Assembly: GCA_013001905.1 (NCBI GenBank)
Contig: JABDLC010000010.1
Coordinates: 30,820-94,819, forward strand
Direction of reading: 5' to 3'
Length of the DNA: 64,000 nucleotides
Source: Gammaproteobacteria bacterium
GTDB taxonomy: Bacteria > Pseudomonadota > Gammaproteobacteria > Steroidobacterales > GCA-2729495
Positions 1 through 9,604 of the stretch are shown here, piece by piece. The position numbers and the translations under genes are program-made. Position 1 is the first letter of the stretch. Every line of letters starts with the position of its first letter. Under the pieces are notes generated by a model. That model was not told the origin of the DNA and did no database searches. It saw nothing but the letters and a program-made list of their open reading frames with translations.

Positions 1-137
1 CGCAGGCGCATATATCTTGACCTTGCGCTGGCGCCGCCGGGGCAATGCGGAATACCCGGGCAAACCTGCCGATTTCCGCGGCGAGACAAATCTGCGAGAA
101 TAGTCCTTCCGCCAGCCGAAAGACCCGTCCCCATCTG

Positions 138-428
138 ATGAAATCGCTGCGCCTCTGGATCGCCTTTACACTGTTTTGTGTGGTCGCCGTGCCGGTCGTC
201 GTATTTCTTGGCGGACTATGGCTTGCGGGACCGTATGCAGGCGAGAACGGCTTTCTCGGCATGGCGCGCACCCTCTATGGTGACGTGCTAAGCGGTCACG
301 CGGGCGCTATTGGCTTGTTGCTGTCTCCGGTCGCGATCATCGCGGTCTGGCGCATGGCGTTTTATGCCCGCAAACTGATCGCCGCTCAGCAAAGCGGTTC
401 CCCCGCGGCAAGCGCGGGCCAGAGCTGA
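138..428 (+). CDS. small hypothetical membrane protein
   Basis: I do not recognise this 96-residue protein. It has two hydrophobic segments, near residues 5-30 (starting MKSLRLWIAF) and 55-75, with a basic patch after the second, so a small inner-membrane protein is likely. An upstream ATG at 45 would add 31 residues that are polar and Ser/Arg-rich and look non-coding, so I prefer the ATG at 138, although no clear Shine-Dalgarno sequence precedes it. It converges with the next small membrane gene, with 7 bases between them. Positions 1-137 hold nothing else I can name. Confidence 0.5.
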   Translation: MKSLRLWIAFTLFCVVAVPVVVFLGGLWLAGPYAGENGFLGMARTLYGDVLSGHAGAIGLLLSPVAIIAVWRMAFYARKLIAAQQSGSPAASAGQS

Positions 429-435
429 TCCGCCT

Positions 436-747
436 TCAGGGCCAATAGTAGTAGCCCGTCAGCCCCAGGCCGACCCAGAGACCGAGCATCGCGGGATACC
501 GCCAATAGGAATTTCGCAGCGATCCGATGAAACTGCCCGCCGCGAACAATGTCAAAACGAGGAAGATGCGGACGATCTCACCCAGCCCCTCGAGCTCGCT
601 GGTAAAACGGGGAGACTCGTCCTGCAGGAACCAGAACACGGACGCTACGATGCAGGTGCAGAAGAATATGGCAAACAGGGTGCCCAGTATGATCCCCAGA
701 AGCACCGTAAATGGCCGGAAAGTGATATCTGCAGCGTGTTCTGACAT
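436..747 (-). CDS. small hypothetical membrane protein
   Basis: This 103-residue protein has three predicted membrane segments, near residues 12-42, 58-76 and 82-103, and ends in an aromatic GYYYWP tail. The longer reading frame (to 975) adds a Cys/Arg/Gln-rich stretch that overlaps the prc start and its upstream region, so I take the internal ATG giving MSEHAADITF. It is divergent from prc. No family or function is recognised. Confidence 0.5.
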   Translation of the reverse strand: MSEHAADITFRPFTVLLGIILGTLFAIFFCTCIVASVFWFLQDESPRFTSELEGLGEIVRIFLVLTLFAAGSFIGSLRNSYWRYPAMLGLWVGLGLTGYYYWP

Positions 748-751
748 GAGT

Positions 752-760
752 TGGTATGAT
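752..760 (+). promoter_or_regulatory. candidate extended -10 promoter for prc
   Basis: TGGTATGAT fits the extended -10 form TGnTATAAT and lies about 50 bases before the prc start; a second A/T-rich hexamer, TATAAA, follows at 770. No good -35 hexamer is visible, which is tolerated for extended -10 promoters. Assignment is by motif only. Confidence 0.3.
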
Positions 761-810
761 GTACAGGAATATAAAGAGCTCGCGTCGAACAATAACAAAT
801 TAATCAATTG

Positions 811-2946
811 ATGATGAACACTAAGGCTGCAACAGCGCTCACGCATACACGCACTTCTGCCAAGCTGGTGGGCACGGCCGCCCTGTTGGCGCTGCTGTCC
901 AGTGTGCCGGGCGGTGCCAATACGCCTGCCGAACCGCTGGCAGTGCCCGAACCCCTCGCAGCGTCTGATCGTCATTATCAGGTCTCACGGCTGGTAACCA
1001 AACTGTCCGAGCGCGGACATTACGCCCGCATCCGTGTCGACAATGATTTCTCCGCCTCGCTGCTCGATAACTATATCGAAGCGCTTGATTTCAACCGCAG
1101 CTTTTTCCTGCAAAGCGACGTAGATCAGTTTCAGAGCTATCGGACAACGCTGGATAACGCGCTGCGTTCCGGCGACATGGAGCCGGTATTTGATATTTTC
1201 CGCCGCTACCGGCAGCGGGCTCGCGCCAATCTTGAATACGCGATCGACGCGACAGCAGAAGAGCCCGACTTTACGCTCGACGAAGACTACGTATTTGACC
1301 GGGAACAGCAGCTCTGGCCGGCGACCGAAAGGGAGATGCGCGAGCTCTGGCGCAAGCGCGTCAAGAACGACATTCTCGGGCTGACGCTGGCCGATCCCGA
1401 AAAGCCTTTCAGTGAAATTTCGGAGACGCTCAACAAGCGCTACACGCGCTTGCTCAAGCGCATCAATGAACTGGATTCAGATGATGTGTTTGAAGGCTTC
1501 ATGAACAGCTTTGCACACACGCTGGATCCGCACTCGAGCTATATGTCACCGCGGCAGTCTGAGGAATACCGCATTCAGATGAGCTTGTCGTATCAGGGCA
1601 TCGGCGCATCCCTGCAACTGGATGACGACCTGGTAACGGTGCTCAACATCATACCGGGCGGGCCGGCCGCGATGGACGGCAGGCTGAAGGCCACGGATCA
1701 CATTATCGGCGTGGCTCAGGGTGAGGACGATCTGGTTGATGTGGTCGGCTGGTCACTCGATGACGTGGTACAGCTAATCCGCGGCCCTGCTGACACCGTC
1801 GTTAAATTACGCATCCGTCCCGGCGATACGCTGCCGGGTGAAAGCGAATACCTGCTGGAGCTGACGCGGAACAAGATCAAGCTTGAAGAACAGGCAGCCA
1901 GCAGCGAGATTCTCGAGGTCGGCCATGACGGTGAGAGTTATCGCGTCGGCATTATTTCTGTGCCCAGTTTTTATCAGGACTTTGATGCGCGCAGCCGCGG
2001 CGAAGCGGACTACGTCAGCACAACCCGTGACGTAGAGCGGCTCATCGGCGAACTCGAGGAAGAAAACGTAGACGGGCTGGTCATTGACCTGCGCGGCAAC
2101 GGCGGCGGCCATCTGTCTGAGGCAACCGCATTGAGCGGATTGTTTATTAACAACGGGCCTATCGTGCAGCTGCGTCACACCACCGGCAAAATCGAAATCC
2201 TCGAAGACCCGGTCCCCGCGCAGGCGTACACCGGGCCTCTGGTGGTGCTGGTCGATCGTTTCAGCGCCTCAGCTTCCGAAATCTTTGCGGCAGCCATACA
2301 GGACTACAATCGCGGCGTCGTAATAGGCCAGCAAACCTTTGGCAAAGGCACGGTTCAGAACCTGTATGTACTGGATCAGTTTGCACCGCGCTCCAAGCTC
2401 GATGGTCTCGGGCAGCTGACGCTCACTATCGGCAAGTACTATCGGGTAACCGGCGGCAGCACACAGAACCGCGGTGTTATTCCGGACATCCGGCTGCCGT
2501 CATTGCTGGACACCGCCGAGATTGGCGAAAACACGAAACCGCGCGCCCTGCCCTGGGATCAGATTAAAGCCACGCGCTATCGTCCGGAGTCACGATTCGG
2601 TGCCGTGCTCGCTGAACTGGACCGGGGGCAAATCGAACGGGCTGCCAGCGACCCTGATTTTCAGTACCTGCTCGAAAATATCGAAGTGGCCGATACGCTG
2701 CGTAAGCAAACGACCATATCGCTGAATCTGGAAGCGCGTAAACGGGAGCAGGAAGAACGCCGGGCTACGCGACTGCAGCTGGAAAATGACCGGCGTCAGG
2801 CCAACGGTCTGGAACCACTGGAATCTCTGGATGACGTGGACGAAGACACGCGGCCGGACGTACTGCTCGACCAGGCGGCAGAAATACTCGCTGACCTCGC
2901 TGCACAGTCAGGACGGGCCAAGCCGGTGCTGACCGAAGCGCGCTGA
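811..2946 (+). CDS. prc: tail-specific periplasmic protease Prc (S41)
   Basis: Carboxy-terminal processing protease that degrades or trims periplasmic proteins through their C-terminal residues. The 711-residue product has an N-terminal signal sequence (hydrophobic stretch near residues 20-35), a helical N-terminal region, a PDZ domain near 250-345 that binds substrate tails, and the S41 catalytic core. The nucleophilic Ser lies in RFSASASEIF (about residue 487) and the general-base Lys in GKGTVQ, 25 residues later, the spacing of E. coli Prc. The Arg/Glu-rich C-terminal helices match the usual Prc tail domain. ATG at 811 or 814 is preferred to the TTG at 808; no strong ribosome site is seen. 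The stop codon lies inside a 15-bp tandem repeat. Confidence 0.93.
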   Translation: MMNTKAATALTHTRTSAKLVGTAALLALLSSVPGGANTPAEPLAVPEPLAASDRHYQVSRLVTKLSERGHYARIRVDNDFSASLLDNYIEALDFNRSFFLQSDVDQFQSYRTTLDNALRSGDMEPVFDIFRRYRQRARANLEYAIDATAEEPDFTLDEDYVFDREQQLWPATEREMRELWRKRVKNDILGLTLADPEKPFSEISETLNKRYTRLLKRINELDSDDVFEGFMNSFAHTLDPHSSYMSPRQSEEYRIQMSLSYQGIGASLQLDDDLVTVLNIIPGGPAAMDGRLKATDHIIGVAQGEDDLVDVVGWSLDDVVQLIRGPADTVVKLRIRPGDTLPGESEYLLELTRNKIKLEEQAASSEILEVGHDGESYRVGIISVPSFYQDFDARSRGEADYVSTTRDVERLIGELEEENVDGLVIDLRGNGGGHLSEATALSGLFINNGPIVQLRHTTGKIEILEDPVPAQAYTGPLVVLVDRFSASASEIFAAAIQDYNRGVVIGQQTFGKGTVQNLYVLDQFAPRSKLDGLGQLTLTIGKYYRVTGGSTQNRGVIPDIRLPSLLDTAEIGENTKPRALPWDQIKATRYRPESRFGAVLAELDRGQIERAASDPDFQYLLENIEVADTLRKQTTISLNLEARKREQEERRATRLQLENDRRQANGLEPLESLDDVDEDTRPDVLLDQAAEILADLAAQSGRAKPVLTEAR

Positions 2947-2973
2947 TACATCGTCGACTGATACATCGTCGAC
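2944..2973. repeat. two-copy 15-bp tandem repeat at the prc stop
   Basis: TGATACATCGTCGAC occurs twice, perfectly and back to back. The first copy begins with the prc stop codon. It lies between the convergent ends of prc and the coiled-coil gene. It is probably a slippage duplication; it does not alter either reading frame. Confidence 0.85.
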
Positions 2974-2982
2974 TCAGGTCGA

Positions 2983-4023
2983 TCAATCCAGCAGGACGCT
3001 GAAAATTTCCCAGTACTCGTCAACGAGCACATTGACGGGCGCGGCAACGCCTGTCTTGCGCCCTTCCCCGTCAAGACGAACAATGCCGCCCAGAGATTCC
3101 GCTACCGGCACCGTGTCGGCATCATTGCGGTAATTGCAGACAGTACCCAGGTAGCGTGCCCGCTGTTGAACCCGCTTCAATAACGCACTGTCACCCTCCA
3201 GCGCCTGATTCGCCTCTTCAATCGTGCGGCTGAGCGCCCGGCAATCACGATGGCTGCCGTAGCGTACGTCGGTTACCTCACGCGCAGCGGCTTCCCGAGC
3301 GAGATTCGCCAGATCATCACGAGCAAACAGCAGGTAGAGTTCCTGTGCGTACGCAATGACCCGCAGATTGATGAGGCGACGTGCCTCCGCGCTCAGCCCG
3401 TCGAATTCAGGCGGCTCTTCCGCAGAACGCGCCTCAATGTCAGCCTCCAGCTCCTGCTTGCGCTGTGTGACGATGTGAAGCTCCTCGCGCCGACCTCGCA
3501 ACTCGGCAGTGAGTCGCTTGCGCGTAAGAAAGTTCCAGAATCCGAAACGACGCGTGCGTTCCTCACGGAGCTCGCGAATCTGCACCGCCAGCGTCTCAGC
3601 GAGCTGACTCACACGTGCAACTTCGCGATGTACGCCGGACAGCGACTTGTTCACTCGACTGCGAAATGCGGCTACATGCTCGCGCATTTCGCGGTCGCGA
3701 CAGGTACGTTCGAGATCTTCTGCCAGCGTTACTATACGTTGCTGGCTGGCACGCCAGACTCCGCGCAACTGGTAGTAAGTATTAACTCGCACTGCCGTTG
3801 CGGGGTTCGCCAGCAACGCTTCCAACTGATCAAACCGTTGCTGCAATCGCAGAGTCACCGATTGCTGCTTGCGAACCTGCTCATCCAGTCGCATCGAATC
3901 TGCACGGAGTTTGTCGAATTCCTTTTTGAGCTCGGCACGATTCCAGAACAGCTTTAACAGCTGCTCCTGCTCTGCTGACTGCTCGTCAGCACGACCAAAA
4001 AGTTGTGAAGAAATCGTTGCCAT
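2983..4023 (-). CDS. coiled-coil protein of unknown function
   Basis: I do not recognise this 346-residue protein. It has no signal peptide or membrane segment and is rich in Arg, Glu, Gln and Leu. Heptad-like helices run from about residue 15 to 70 and 85 to 205 (for example LRLQQRFDQLEALL and ELEADIEAR), so a long coiled coil is likely. The C-terminal 60 residues look globular and end in an acidic/aromatic segment (VDEYWEIFSVLLD). Start chosen at the ATG giving MATISSQLFG; the extension to 4059 looks spurious. It converges with prc and is co-oriented with the DUF1249 gene upstream of it. Confidence 0.6.
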   Translation of the reverse strand: MATISSQLFGRADEQSAEQEQLLKLFWNRAELKKEFDKLRADSMRLDEQVRKQQSVTLRLQQRFDQLEALLANPATAVRVNTYYQLRGVWRASQQRIVTLAEDLERTCRDREMREHVAAFRSRVNKSLSGVHREVARVSQLAETLAVQIRELREERTRRFGFWNFLTRKRLTAELRGRREELHIVTQRKQELEADIEARSAEEPPEFDGLSAEARRLINLRVIAYAQELYLLFARDDLANLAREAAAREVTDVRYGSHRDCRALSRTIEEANQALEGDSALLKRVQQRARYLGTVCNYRNDADTVPVAESLGGIVRLDGEGRKTGVAAPVNVLVDEYWEIFSVLLD

Positions 4024-4142
4024 CCGCGGTTCCGCAATGCCCGTCTGAACGCCGGACACACGCCGGCCACTTCAGCCAATCTACCCGCCGGCTGCCGCGT
4101 GAACGTTGATGGAGTCGACAGTTTTATGTATAAATCAGTCGC

Positions 4143-4616
4143 TTAGAGCGCATTGCGCGCCGCAGCACTCGAGAAGCTGTGCCCTTTGTCGTGCAGGTAT
4201 TCGAGCCATTTGCTGAATACGATGTTGCGCGACCAGCAAATGCCAAGTTCCCGTTGCAGCTGGCGACTCAAATAACGCAGTAATTCGTGGCGCTCAGCAT
4301 TGATCCAGCTTGTTACCTCAGCCATGCGGGCATCAAAATACACCCGCACCACGAGGTCCGGATCAGCAATGACGCCGTCGTCTTCAGGGAACAGATAAGT
4401 GAGTCGCAGCTCGCAGGTATATTTACTGCGCTTTTCGATTTGCAGGTGCAGATCACTGTCGCCCGAAACACAGGACACGTGGGCACCATCGCGGGAATCC
4501 AGTTCGGGCACCAGCTGGAACAGCTTGATGTAGTTTGCCTCATACAAAGCCATCAACCCACCGAAACTACCGGGTCTGGCGATGCATTCTGGCAAAATGT
4601 AGCTATCAACAAGCAT
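4143..4616 (-). CDS. DUF1249 family protein (YqiB-like)
   Basis: This 157-residue soluble protein matches the pattern of the DUF1249 family (E. coli YqiB): an N-terminal ALYEANYIKLFQLVP segment, a central beta-rich region with LQIEKRSKYTCELRLTYLF, the acidic DPDLVVRVYFDARMAEV stretch, and a C-terminal helix rich in Arg/Leu followed by FSKWLEYLHDKGH. The molecular function of the family is not established. It is divergent from pgm, so the 67-base gap at 4617-4683 probably carries both promoters. Confidence 0.8.
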   Translation of the reverse strand: MLVDSYILPECIARPGSFGGLMALYEANYIKLFQLVPELDSRDGAHVSCVSGDSDLHLQIEKRSKYTCELRLTYLFPEDDGVIADPDLVVRVYFDARMAEVTSWINAERHELLRYLSRQLQRELGICWSRNIVFSKWLEYLHDKGHSFSSAAARNAL

Positions 4617-4683
4617 GCAACGAATATAGCATATGCACTCTGATTGCTCTGTAGCAGTTTCACAGAACTAAGGATACGAATTT

Positions 4684-6318
4684 ATGCCGTCGATCACGGA
4701 AATTTCTTGCAAACCGTATAAGGACCAGCGCCCGGGCACAGCCGGATTGCGCAAAAAAGTCACGGTGTTTCAGCAACCGCATTATCTTGAGACCTTTGTG
4801 CAATCGATTCTCAATACCGTTGACCTGCCGGCAAACGCAACGCTGGTGGTGGGTGGTGACGGTCGCTATTACAACCGTGAAGCCATACAAACCGTGTTGT
4901 CAATGGCTGCGGCCAATAGCATCGGCCATGTCATTGTCGGCCAGGGTGGACTGCTGTCGACCCCCGCTGCCGCGAATCTGATCCAGAAAAAAGGCGCCCA
5001 ATTGGGCTTGCTACTGACCGCCAGCCACAATCCCGGCGGGCCGGACGGCGACTTCGGTGTCAAATTCAACATGGAGAACGGCGGCCAGGCGCCGGAACAC
5101 CTGACCGAAGCGGTGTATCAGGCCAGCCGCAATATCGACAGCTACAAACTGGCCGACATTCCGGCGATTGATCTCGACCGGTCAGGCACCGTCAACGCGG
5201 GCGATATGACCATTGAGGTCGTTGATCCGGTCGCGGACTACGCAGAGCTCATGGAGTCTTTGTTTGATTTCGCTGCAATTCGCGCGATGCTGGCCGGCGG
5301 TACGCGGGTGCATTTCGACGCGTTAAATGCGGCCACGGGCCCCTACGCGCAGACAATTATTTGCGACATGCTGGGCGCGCCCGCTGACAGCGTCGCAAAT
5401 ACCGTTCCACTGGAGGACTTCGGCGGTTTACACCCGGACCCGAATCCGGCGGACGCGCCGCACCTGGTTGAACTTGCGATGAGCGATGCAGCGCCCGATC
5501 TGATCGCGGCCTCGGATGGCGACGGCGACCGCAACATGATCCTGGGTCGCGGACTGGTGGTTTCACCGGGTGACAGCCTTGCAATCATCCTGCAGCACGT
5601 GCGCTGCGCGCCGGGTTATGCGAGCGGTGTGCCGGGCGTAGCGCGTTCGATGCCAACCAGTCGGGCGGTGGATCAGGTAGCGGCTGATCTGGGTCTTCCC
5701 TGCTACGAGACCCCCACCGGCTGGCGCTATTTCAGCAACCTGCTGTCCGCGGGTCGTATCGGCCTGTGCGGCGAAGAAAGTTTTGGCACCAGCAGCTCGC
5801 ATGCAGCAGAAAAAGACGGTCTCTGGGCTGTACTCTTCTGGCTGAACATGATGGCCGCCACAGGTCAGCCGGTTGCTGATCTGGTTCACTCACACTGGTC
5901 CCGATACGGGCGCACCTTCTTTCAGCGACGAGACTTTTTCATACCCGACACCGACAGCGCGCAGCAACTGATGAGTGAGCTCACAGCGGCGGTGCCTGCG
6001 ATGGCGGGTCGTTCGGCCGCCGGGTTTACTGTGAACGAAGCGGACGTGTTCAATTATCTCGACCCGGTCGACGGGTCAGAGTCTGACAATCAGGGTATAC
6101 GCATACATCTCGATAACGGCGGACGAATCTGCGTGAGGCTGTCAGGCACCGGCACGAGTGGCGCCACGTTACGCATGTACCTCGACAGACACACAACTGA
6201 CGCGGATGAATTTGGCCTGAGCCCCGACGATGCTCTGGCCCCCATTGCCGCAACGGGCGCAGAACTGGCGCGTATCACGGAGATCACCGGGCTGACCGCC
6301 CCGACGACGATTATCTAG
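4684..6318 (+). CDS. pgm: phosphoglucomutase (alpha-D-glucose specific)
   Basis: Interconverts glucose 1-phosphate and glucose 6-phosphate in the cytoplasm, linking glycogen or nucleotide-sugar synthesis to glycolysis. The 544-residue protein has the four phosphohexomutase motifs in order: the active-site phosphoserine loop TASHNPGG (about residue 114), the metal loop DGDGDRNM (about 278), the sugar-binding loop GEESFG, and the phosphate-binding RLSGTGTSG near the C terminus. Length is normal for bacterial Pgm. AAGGA at 4670-4674 sits 9 bases before the ATG, supporting this start. Confidence 0.95.
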   Translation: MPSITEISCKPYKDQRPGTAGLRKKVTVFQQPHYLETFVQSILNTVDLPANATLVVGGDGRYYNREAIQTVLSMAAANSIGHVIVGQGGLLSTPAAANLIQKKGAQLGLLLTASHNPGGPDGDFGVKFNMENGGQAPEHLTEAVYQASRNIDSYKLADIPAIDLDRSGTVNAGDMTIEVVDPVADYAELMESLFDFAAIRAMLAGGTRVHFDALNAATGPYAQTIICDMLGAPADSVANTVPLEDFGGLHPDPNPADAPHLVELAMSDAAPDLIAASDGDGDRNMILGRGLVVSPGDSLAIILQHVRCAPGYASGVPGVARSMPTSRAVDQVAADLGLPCYETPTGWRYFSNLLSAGRIGLCGEESFGTSSSHAAEKDGLWAVLFWLNMMAATGQPVADLVHSHWSRYGRTFFQRRDFFIPDTDSAQQLMSELTAAVPAMAGRSAAGFTVNEADVFNYLDPVDGSESDNQGIRIHLDNGGRICVRLSGTGTSGATLRMYLDRHTTDADEFGLSPDDALAPIAATGAELARITEITGLTAPTTII

Positions 6319-6333
6319 CCGGGGTCAACGACT

Positions 6334-7158
6334 TCAGGGCCGGACCCGGCGCTCGATGCCGGTGTTCACCAGGATAGTACTCGCGAGCTCCTCGATTGAG
6401 GACCGCGTCGCGTCCACATAGGGGATCTTGTAGCGACGGAACATCGCCTCCGCCGCCCGGATTTCGAAGCTGATTTGCGGCATGGTTGCGTAGCTGCCGG
6501 TCGCACGACGCTCCCTGCGAATCTGTTGCAGCCGGTTTGCGGCGATCGTCAGCCCGTACAGTTTGTCTTTGTATTCCTGCAGTATCAGCGGCAACTGGCC
6601 TGACTCCAGCTCGTCCTCGGACAACGGGTAGTTGGCGGCAAACACGCCGTAGCTCAGAGCCAGGTACAAACAAGTCGGTGTTTTTCCCGAACGCGATACA
6701 CCCGTCAGGATAATGTCGGCGCGCGCATAATCGTTGGTGCGTGCCCCATCGTCATTGTTGAGTGCGTAGTTGGTCGCGTCCATGCGCTGGTCATAGCGGC
6801 TGGCATCGACCAGGCCATGAGCCTGCCCCGCCTTGTGGCTTGATTTGGCGTGCAGTTCACGCTCAAGCACCGGCAGGTAACTGTCGAAAAAATCGATTAA
6901 CCGACCCTGCTGTGGATGGAAAGCCTGACGCAGCTCGTCCTGCACCAGCGTGCTGAAAATAATCGGCGCTACACCCTGCTCTTCAGCACGCTGTTCGATC
7001 TGCTCTACAGCCCCCTGAATCTTGTCAAGGGTATCCAGAAATGGCAGAGTCACGAGGTCAAACTCGTAACCATCGAACTGGGTCAGCAGGCTGTGACCGA
7101 GGGTCTCAGCGGTCACCCCGGTCTGGTCAGAAACAAAAAAGACAGTGCGGCGGGTCAT
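6334..7158 (-). CDS. ppsR: PEP synthase regulatory protein (bifunctional kinase/pyrophosphorylase)
   Basis: Controls PpsA by ADP-dependent phosphorylation of a Thr next to the catalytic His, and by Pi-dependent removal of that phosphate. The 274-residue protein starts with the typical RRTVFFVSDQTGVTAETLG segment and carries the P-loop-like nucleotide site GVSRSGKTPT near residue 152, the DUF299-family signature. It is divergent from ppsA across a 73-base gap, the usual arrangement for regulator and target, so coordinated expression is likely. Confidence 0.94.
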   Translation of the reverse strand: MTRRTVFFVSDQTGVTAETLGHSLLTQFDGYEFDLVTLPFLDTLDKIQGAVEQIEQRAEEQGVAPIIFSTLVQDELRQAFHPQQGRLIDFFDSYLPVLERELHAKSSHKAGQAHGLVDASRYDQRMDATNYALNNDDGARTNDYARADIILTGVSRSGKTPTCLYLALSYGVFAANYPLSEDELESGQLPLILQEYKDKLYGLTIAANRLQQIRRERRATGSYATMPQISFEIRAAEAMFRRYKIPYVDATRSSIEELASTILVNTGIERRVRP

Positions 7159-7179
7159 ACGTCAGACAACCGTTCTTAG

Positions 7180-7185
7180 TTGACA
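7180..7185 (+). promoter_or_regulatory. candidate -35 element for ppsA
   Basis: A perfect TTGACA lies in the divergent ppsR-ppsA gap. The best-spaced -10 positions (around 7203-7209) read CCATCT or CATCTC, a poor match, so the promoter may need an activator or the hexamer may be chance. Confidence 0.25.
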
Positions 7186-7231
7186 CCGACAGTTTTTCAT
7201 TTCCATCTCTTTTTAACAAGGACACTTTATC

Positions 7232-9604
7232 TTGCAGCCACTTGTCGTTCCGTTTGAAGGGCTTCGTCTGGACGATATAGAAACCGTCGGCGGCAAGAAT
7301 GCATCGCTGGGCGAAATGATCAGTAATTTGTCGCGTGCCGGCGTCAAGGTGCCGGGCGGGTTCGCGACCACCGCCGACGCCTACCGGGCCTTTCTGGCCC
7401 ACGAAGGGCTGGCAGATCGCATTGACGCCCTGCTGCAGGCCCTTGATACCGACGATCTCGAGCAGCTGGCCGCGACCGGCAAGCAAATCCGGGATTGGCT
7501 GCTGCAAGCCCCGCTGCCGGATGAGCTGGAACAGCAAATCGTAAGCGCATGGGAAGCAATGAGCGCCGGCCGTGACGACGATTTTTCGGTCGCTGTGCGG
7601 AGTTCCGCAACCGCCGAGGACTTGCCGGATGCCTCGTTTGCGGGGCAGCAGGAAACACTGCTAAACGTGCGCGGGCGGGATAATCTCCTCAGCGCGGTCC
7701 GCGAAGTGTTCGCATCGCTCTACACGGACCGGGCAATTGCGTACCGCGTCCATCACGGCTTCGATCATAAAGAGGTTGCCCTTTCTGTGGGCGTGCAGCG
7801 CATGGTACGGAGCGATCTGGCGTGCAGCGGCGTCATGTTTACATTGGATACCGACTCCGGCTTCCGCGACGTTGTATTCATCACCTCATCCTGGGGCCTC
7901 GGAGAATGCGTCGTGCAGGGCGCAGTCAACCCGGACGAGTTCTACGTGTACAAACCTGCCCTGCGCGCCGGAAAGCAAGCGATCGTGCGCCGCAACCTCG
8001 GCAGCAAAGCGATCAAGATGGTCTACAACGATGACCCCGACGCGGATGACTACGTGCAGACCATTGAAGTAAGCGCTGAGGACAGCACCCGTTTCAGCCT
8101 GTCCGACGACGACATCACAACGCTGTCAAAGTACGCGCTCAGTGTTGAAGAACATTACGGCCGGCCGATGGACATAGAGTGGGCGCGTGACGGCATCGAC
8201 GGCGAGCTGTATTTGTTGCAGGCACGTCCGGAAACCGTACAAAGCCGCACCAATCAGTCAATACAGCGCTACACACTGCGTGACAGTTCGGAGATCGTGA
8301 CTACGGGTCGCGCCATCGGTCAGAAAATCGGTGCCGGCACCGCCAGGGTCATTGGCAGCGTCGATGAGATGAACCGCATCGAGAACGGCGACGTACTGGT
8401 CGCCGACATGACCGATCCCGACTGGGAGCCGGTCATGAAGCGCGCGTCCGCGATCGTAACCAACCGTGGCGGCCGCACGTGTCACGCAGCCATTATCGCG
8501 CGCGAACTGGGCATCCCTGCCGTCGTGGGCTGCGGCACGGCGACCAAAGATATCGCCGACGGCCAGAGCGTCACGGTGTCATGCGCTGAGGGCGATGAGG
8601 GTTTCGTCTATCAGGGCAAGCTCGATTTTGAGGAGCAGGAAATCAAGCTCAACCAGTTACCCGATATCCCGGTCAAAATCATGATGAATGTCGGCAACCC
8701 TGATCGGGCGTTCGACTTTGCCAGCATACCGAACAGTGGTGTCGGCCTCGCACGGCTGGAATTCATTATTAATCGAATGATCGGTGTGCATCCGCGCGCC
8801 CTGCTCGACTACGAGACGCTTGATGAGGATTTGCGCGCAACGATCGACATGCAGATGGCGGGCTACGATGACCCGGTGCAGTTTTTCGTAGACAAACTCA
8901 GCGAGGGCATTGCAACCATTGCCGCGGCTTTTGCGCCCGAACCGGTCATCGTGCGGTTGTCGGATTTTAAATCCAATGAATACGCCAATCTGATCGGCGG
9001 CGCCGGCTACGAACCGGACGAAGAAAACCCGATGCTCGGCTTTCGTGGCGCATCACGCTATCTGGCCGACGATTTTCAGGCCTGCTTCAGGCTTGAAGTG
9101 GAGGCGCTCAAGCGAGTCCGCAATGACATGGGGCTGACCAATGTGCAAATCATGGTGCCGTTTGTACGCACAGTGCGTGAGGCTGAACAGGTCACCAAAC
9201 TGCTTGCGGAACTGGGTCTGGCTCGCGGCGAGAACGGCCTGCAGCTCATTATGATGTGTGAGCTGCCAACCAACGCCGTGCTGGCTGATCAGTACCTTGA
9301 GTATTTTGACGGGATGTCGATCGGCTCCAACGACATGACGCAACTGACTCTCGGCCTTGACCGCGACTCGGGGCTGATTGCGGAGCTGTTTGATGAGCGC
9401 GACGATGCCGTGAAGGCAATGTTAAAAATGGCCATCGATGCGTGCGTCCGACGAGGCAAGTACATTGGTATCTGCGGTCAGGGGCCGTCAGACCATCCCG
9501 ATCTCGCGCGATGGCTGCTGGATCAGGGCATCGAGAGCATGTCACTGAATCCTGACAGCGTCATTGAAACCTGGATGTACCTGGCGGGTCAGACGATCGA
9601 CTAG
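7232..9604 (+). CDS. ppsA: phosphoenolpyruvate synthase
   Basis: Makes PEP from pyruvate and ATP (giving AMP and Pi), the first step of gluconeogenesis from three-carbon compounds. The 790-residue protein has the ATP-grasp-like PEP/pyruvate-binding domain (begins [17 protein letters not shown]), the swivelling phosphohistidine domain with [14 protein letters not shown] (His near residue 418; the Thr before Cys-His is the PpsR target), and the TIM-barrel domain ending with the catalytic Cys in GICGQGPSD (near 748). The start is TTG at 7232, supported by AAGGAC 8 bases upstream; no ATG fits the conserved N terminus. Its stop overlaps the convergent SH3 gene's stop in CTAG. Confidence 0.95.
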   Translation: MQPLVVPFEGLRLDDIETVGGKNASLGEMISNLSRAGVKVPGGFATTADAYRAFLAHEGLADRIDALLQALDTDDLEQLAATGKQIRDWLLQAPLPDELEQQIVSAWEAMSAGRDDDFSVAVRSSATAEDLPDASFAGQQETLLNVRGRDNLLSAVREVFASLYTDRAIAYRVHHGFDHKEVALSVGVQRMVRSDLACSGVMFTLDTDSGFRDVVFITSSWGLGECVVQGAVNPDEFYVYKPALRAGKQAIVRRNLGSKAIKMVYNDDPDADDYVQTIEVSAEDSTRFSLSDDDITTLSKYALSVEEHYGRPMDIEWARDGIDGELYLLQARPETVQSRTNQSIQRYTLRDSSEIVTTGRAIGQKIGAGTARVIGSVDEMNRIENGDVLVADMTDPDWEPVMKRASAIVTNRGGRTCHAAIIARELGIPAVVGCGTATKDIADGQSVTVSCAEGDEGFVYQGKLDFEEQEIKLNQLPDIPVKIMMNVGNPDRAFDFASIPNSGVGLARLEFIINRMIGVHPRALLDYETLDEDLRATIDMQMAGYDDPVQFFVDKLSEGIATIAAAFAPEPVIVRLSDFKSNEYANLIGGAGYEPDEENPMLGFRGASRYLADDFQACFRLEVEALKRVRNDMGLTNVQIMVPFVRTVREAEQVTKLLAELGLARGENGLQLIMMCELPTNAVLADQYLEYFDGMSIGSNDMTQLTLGLDRDSGLIAELFDERDDAVKAMLKMAIDACVRRGKYIGICGQGPSDHPDLARWLLDQGIESMSLNPDSVIETWMYLAGQTID

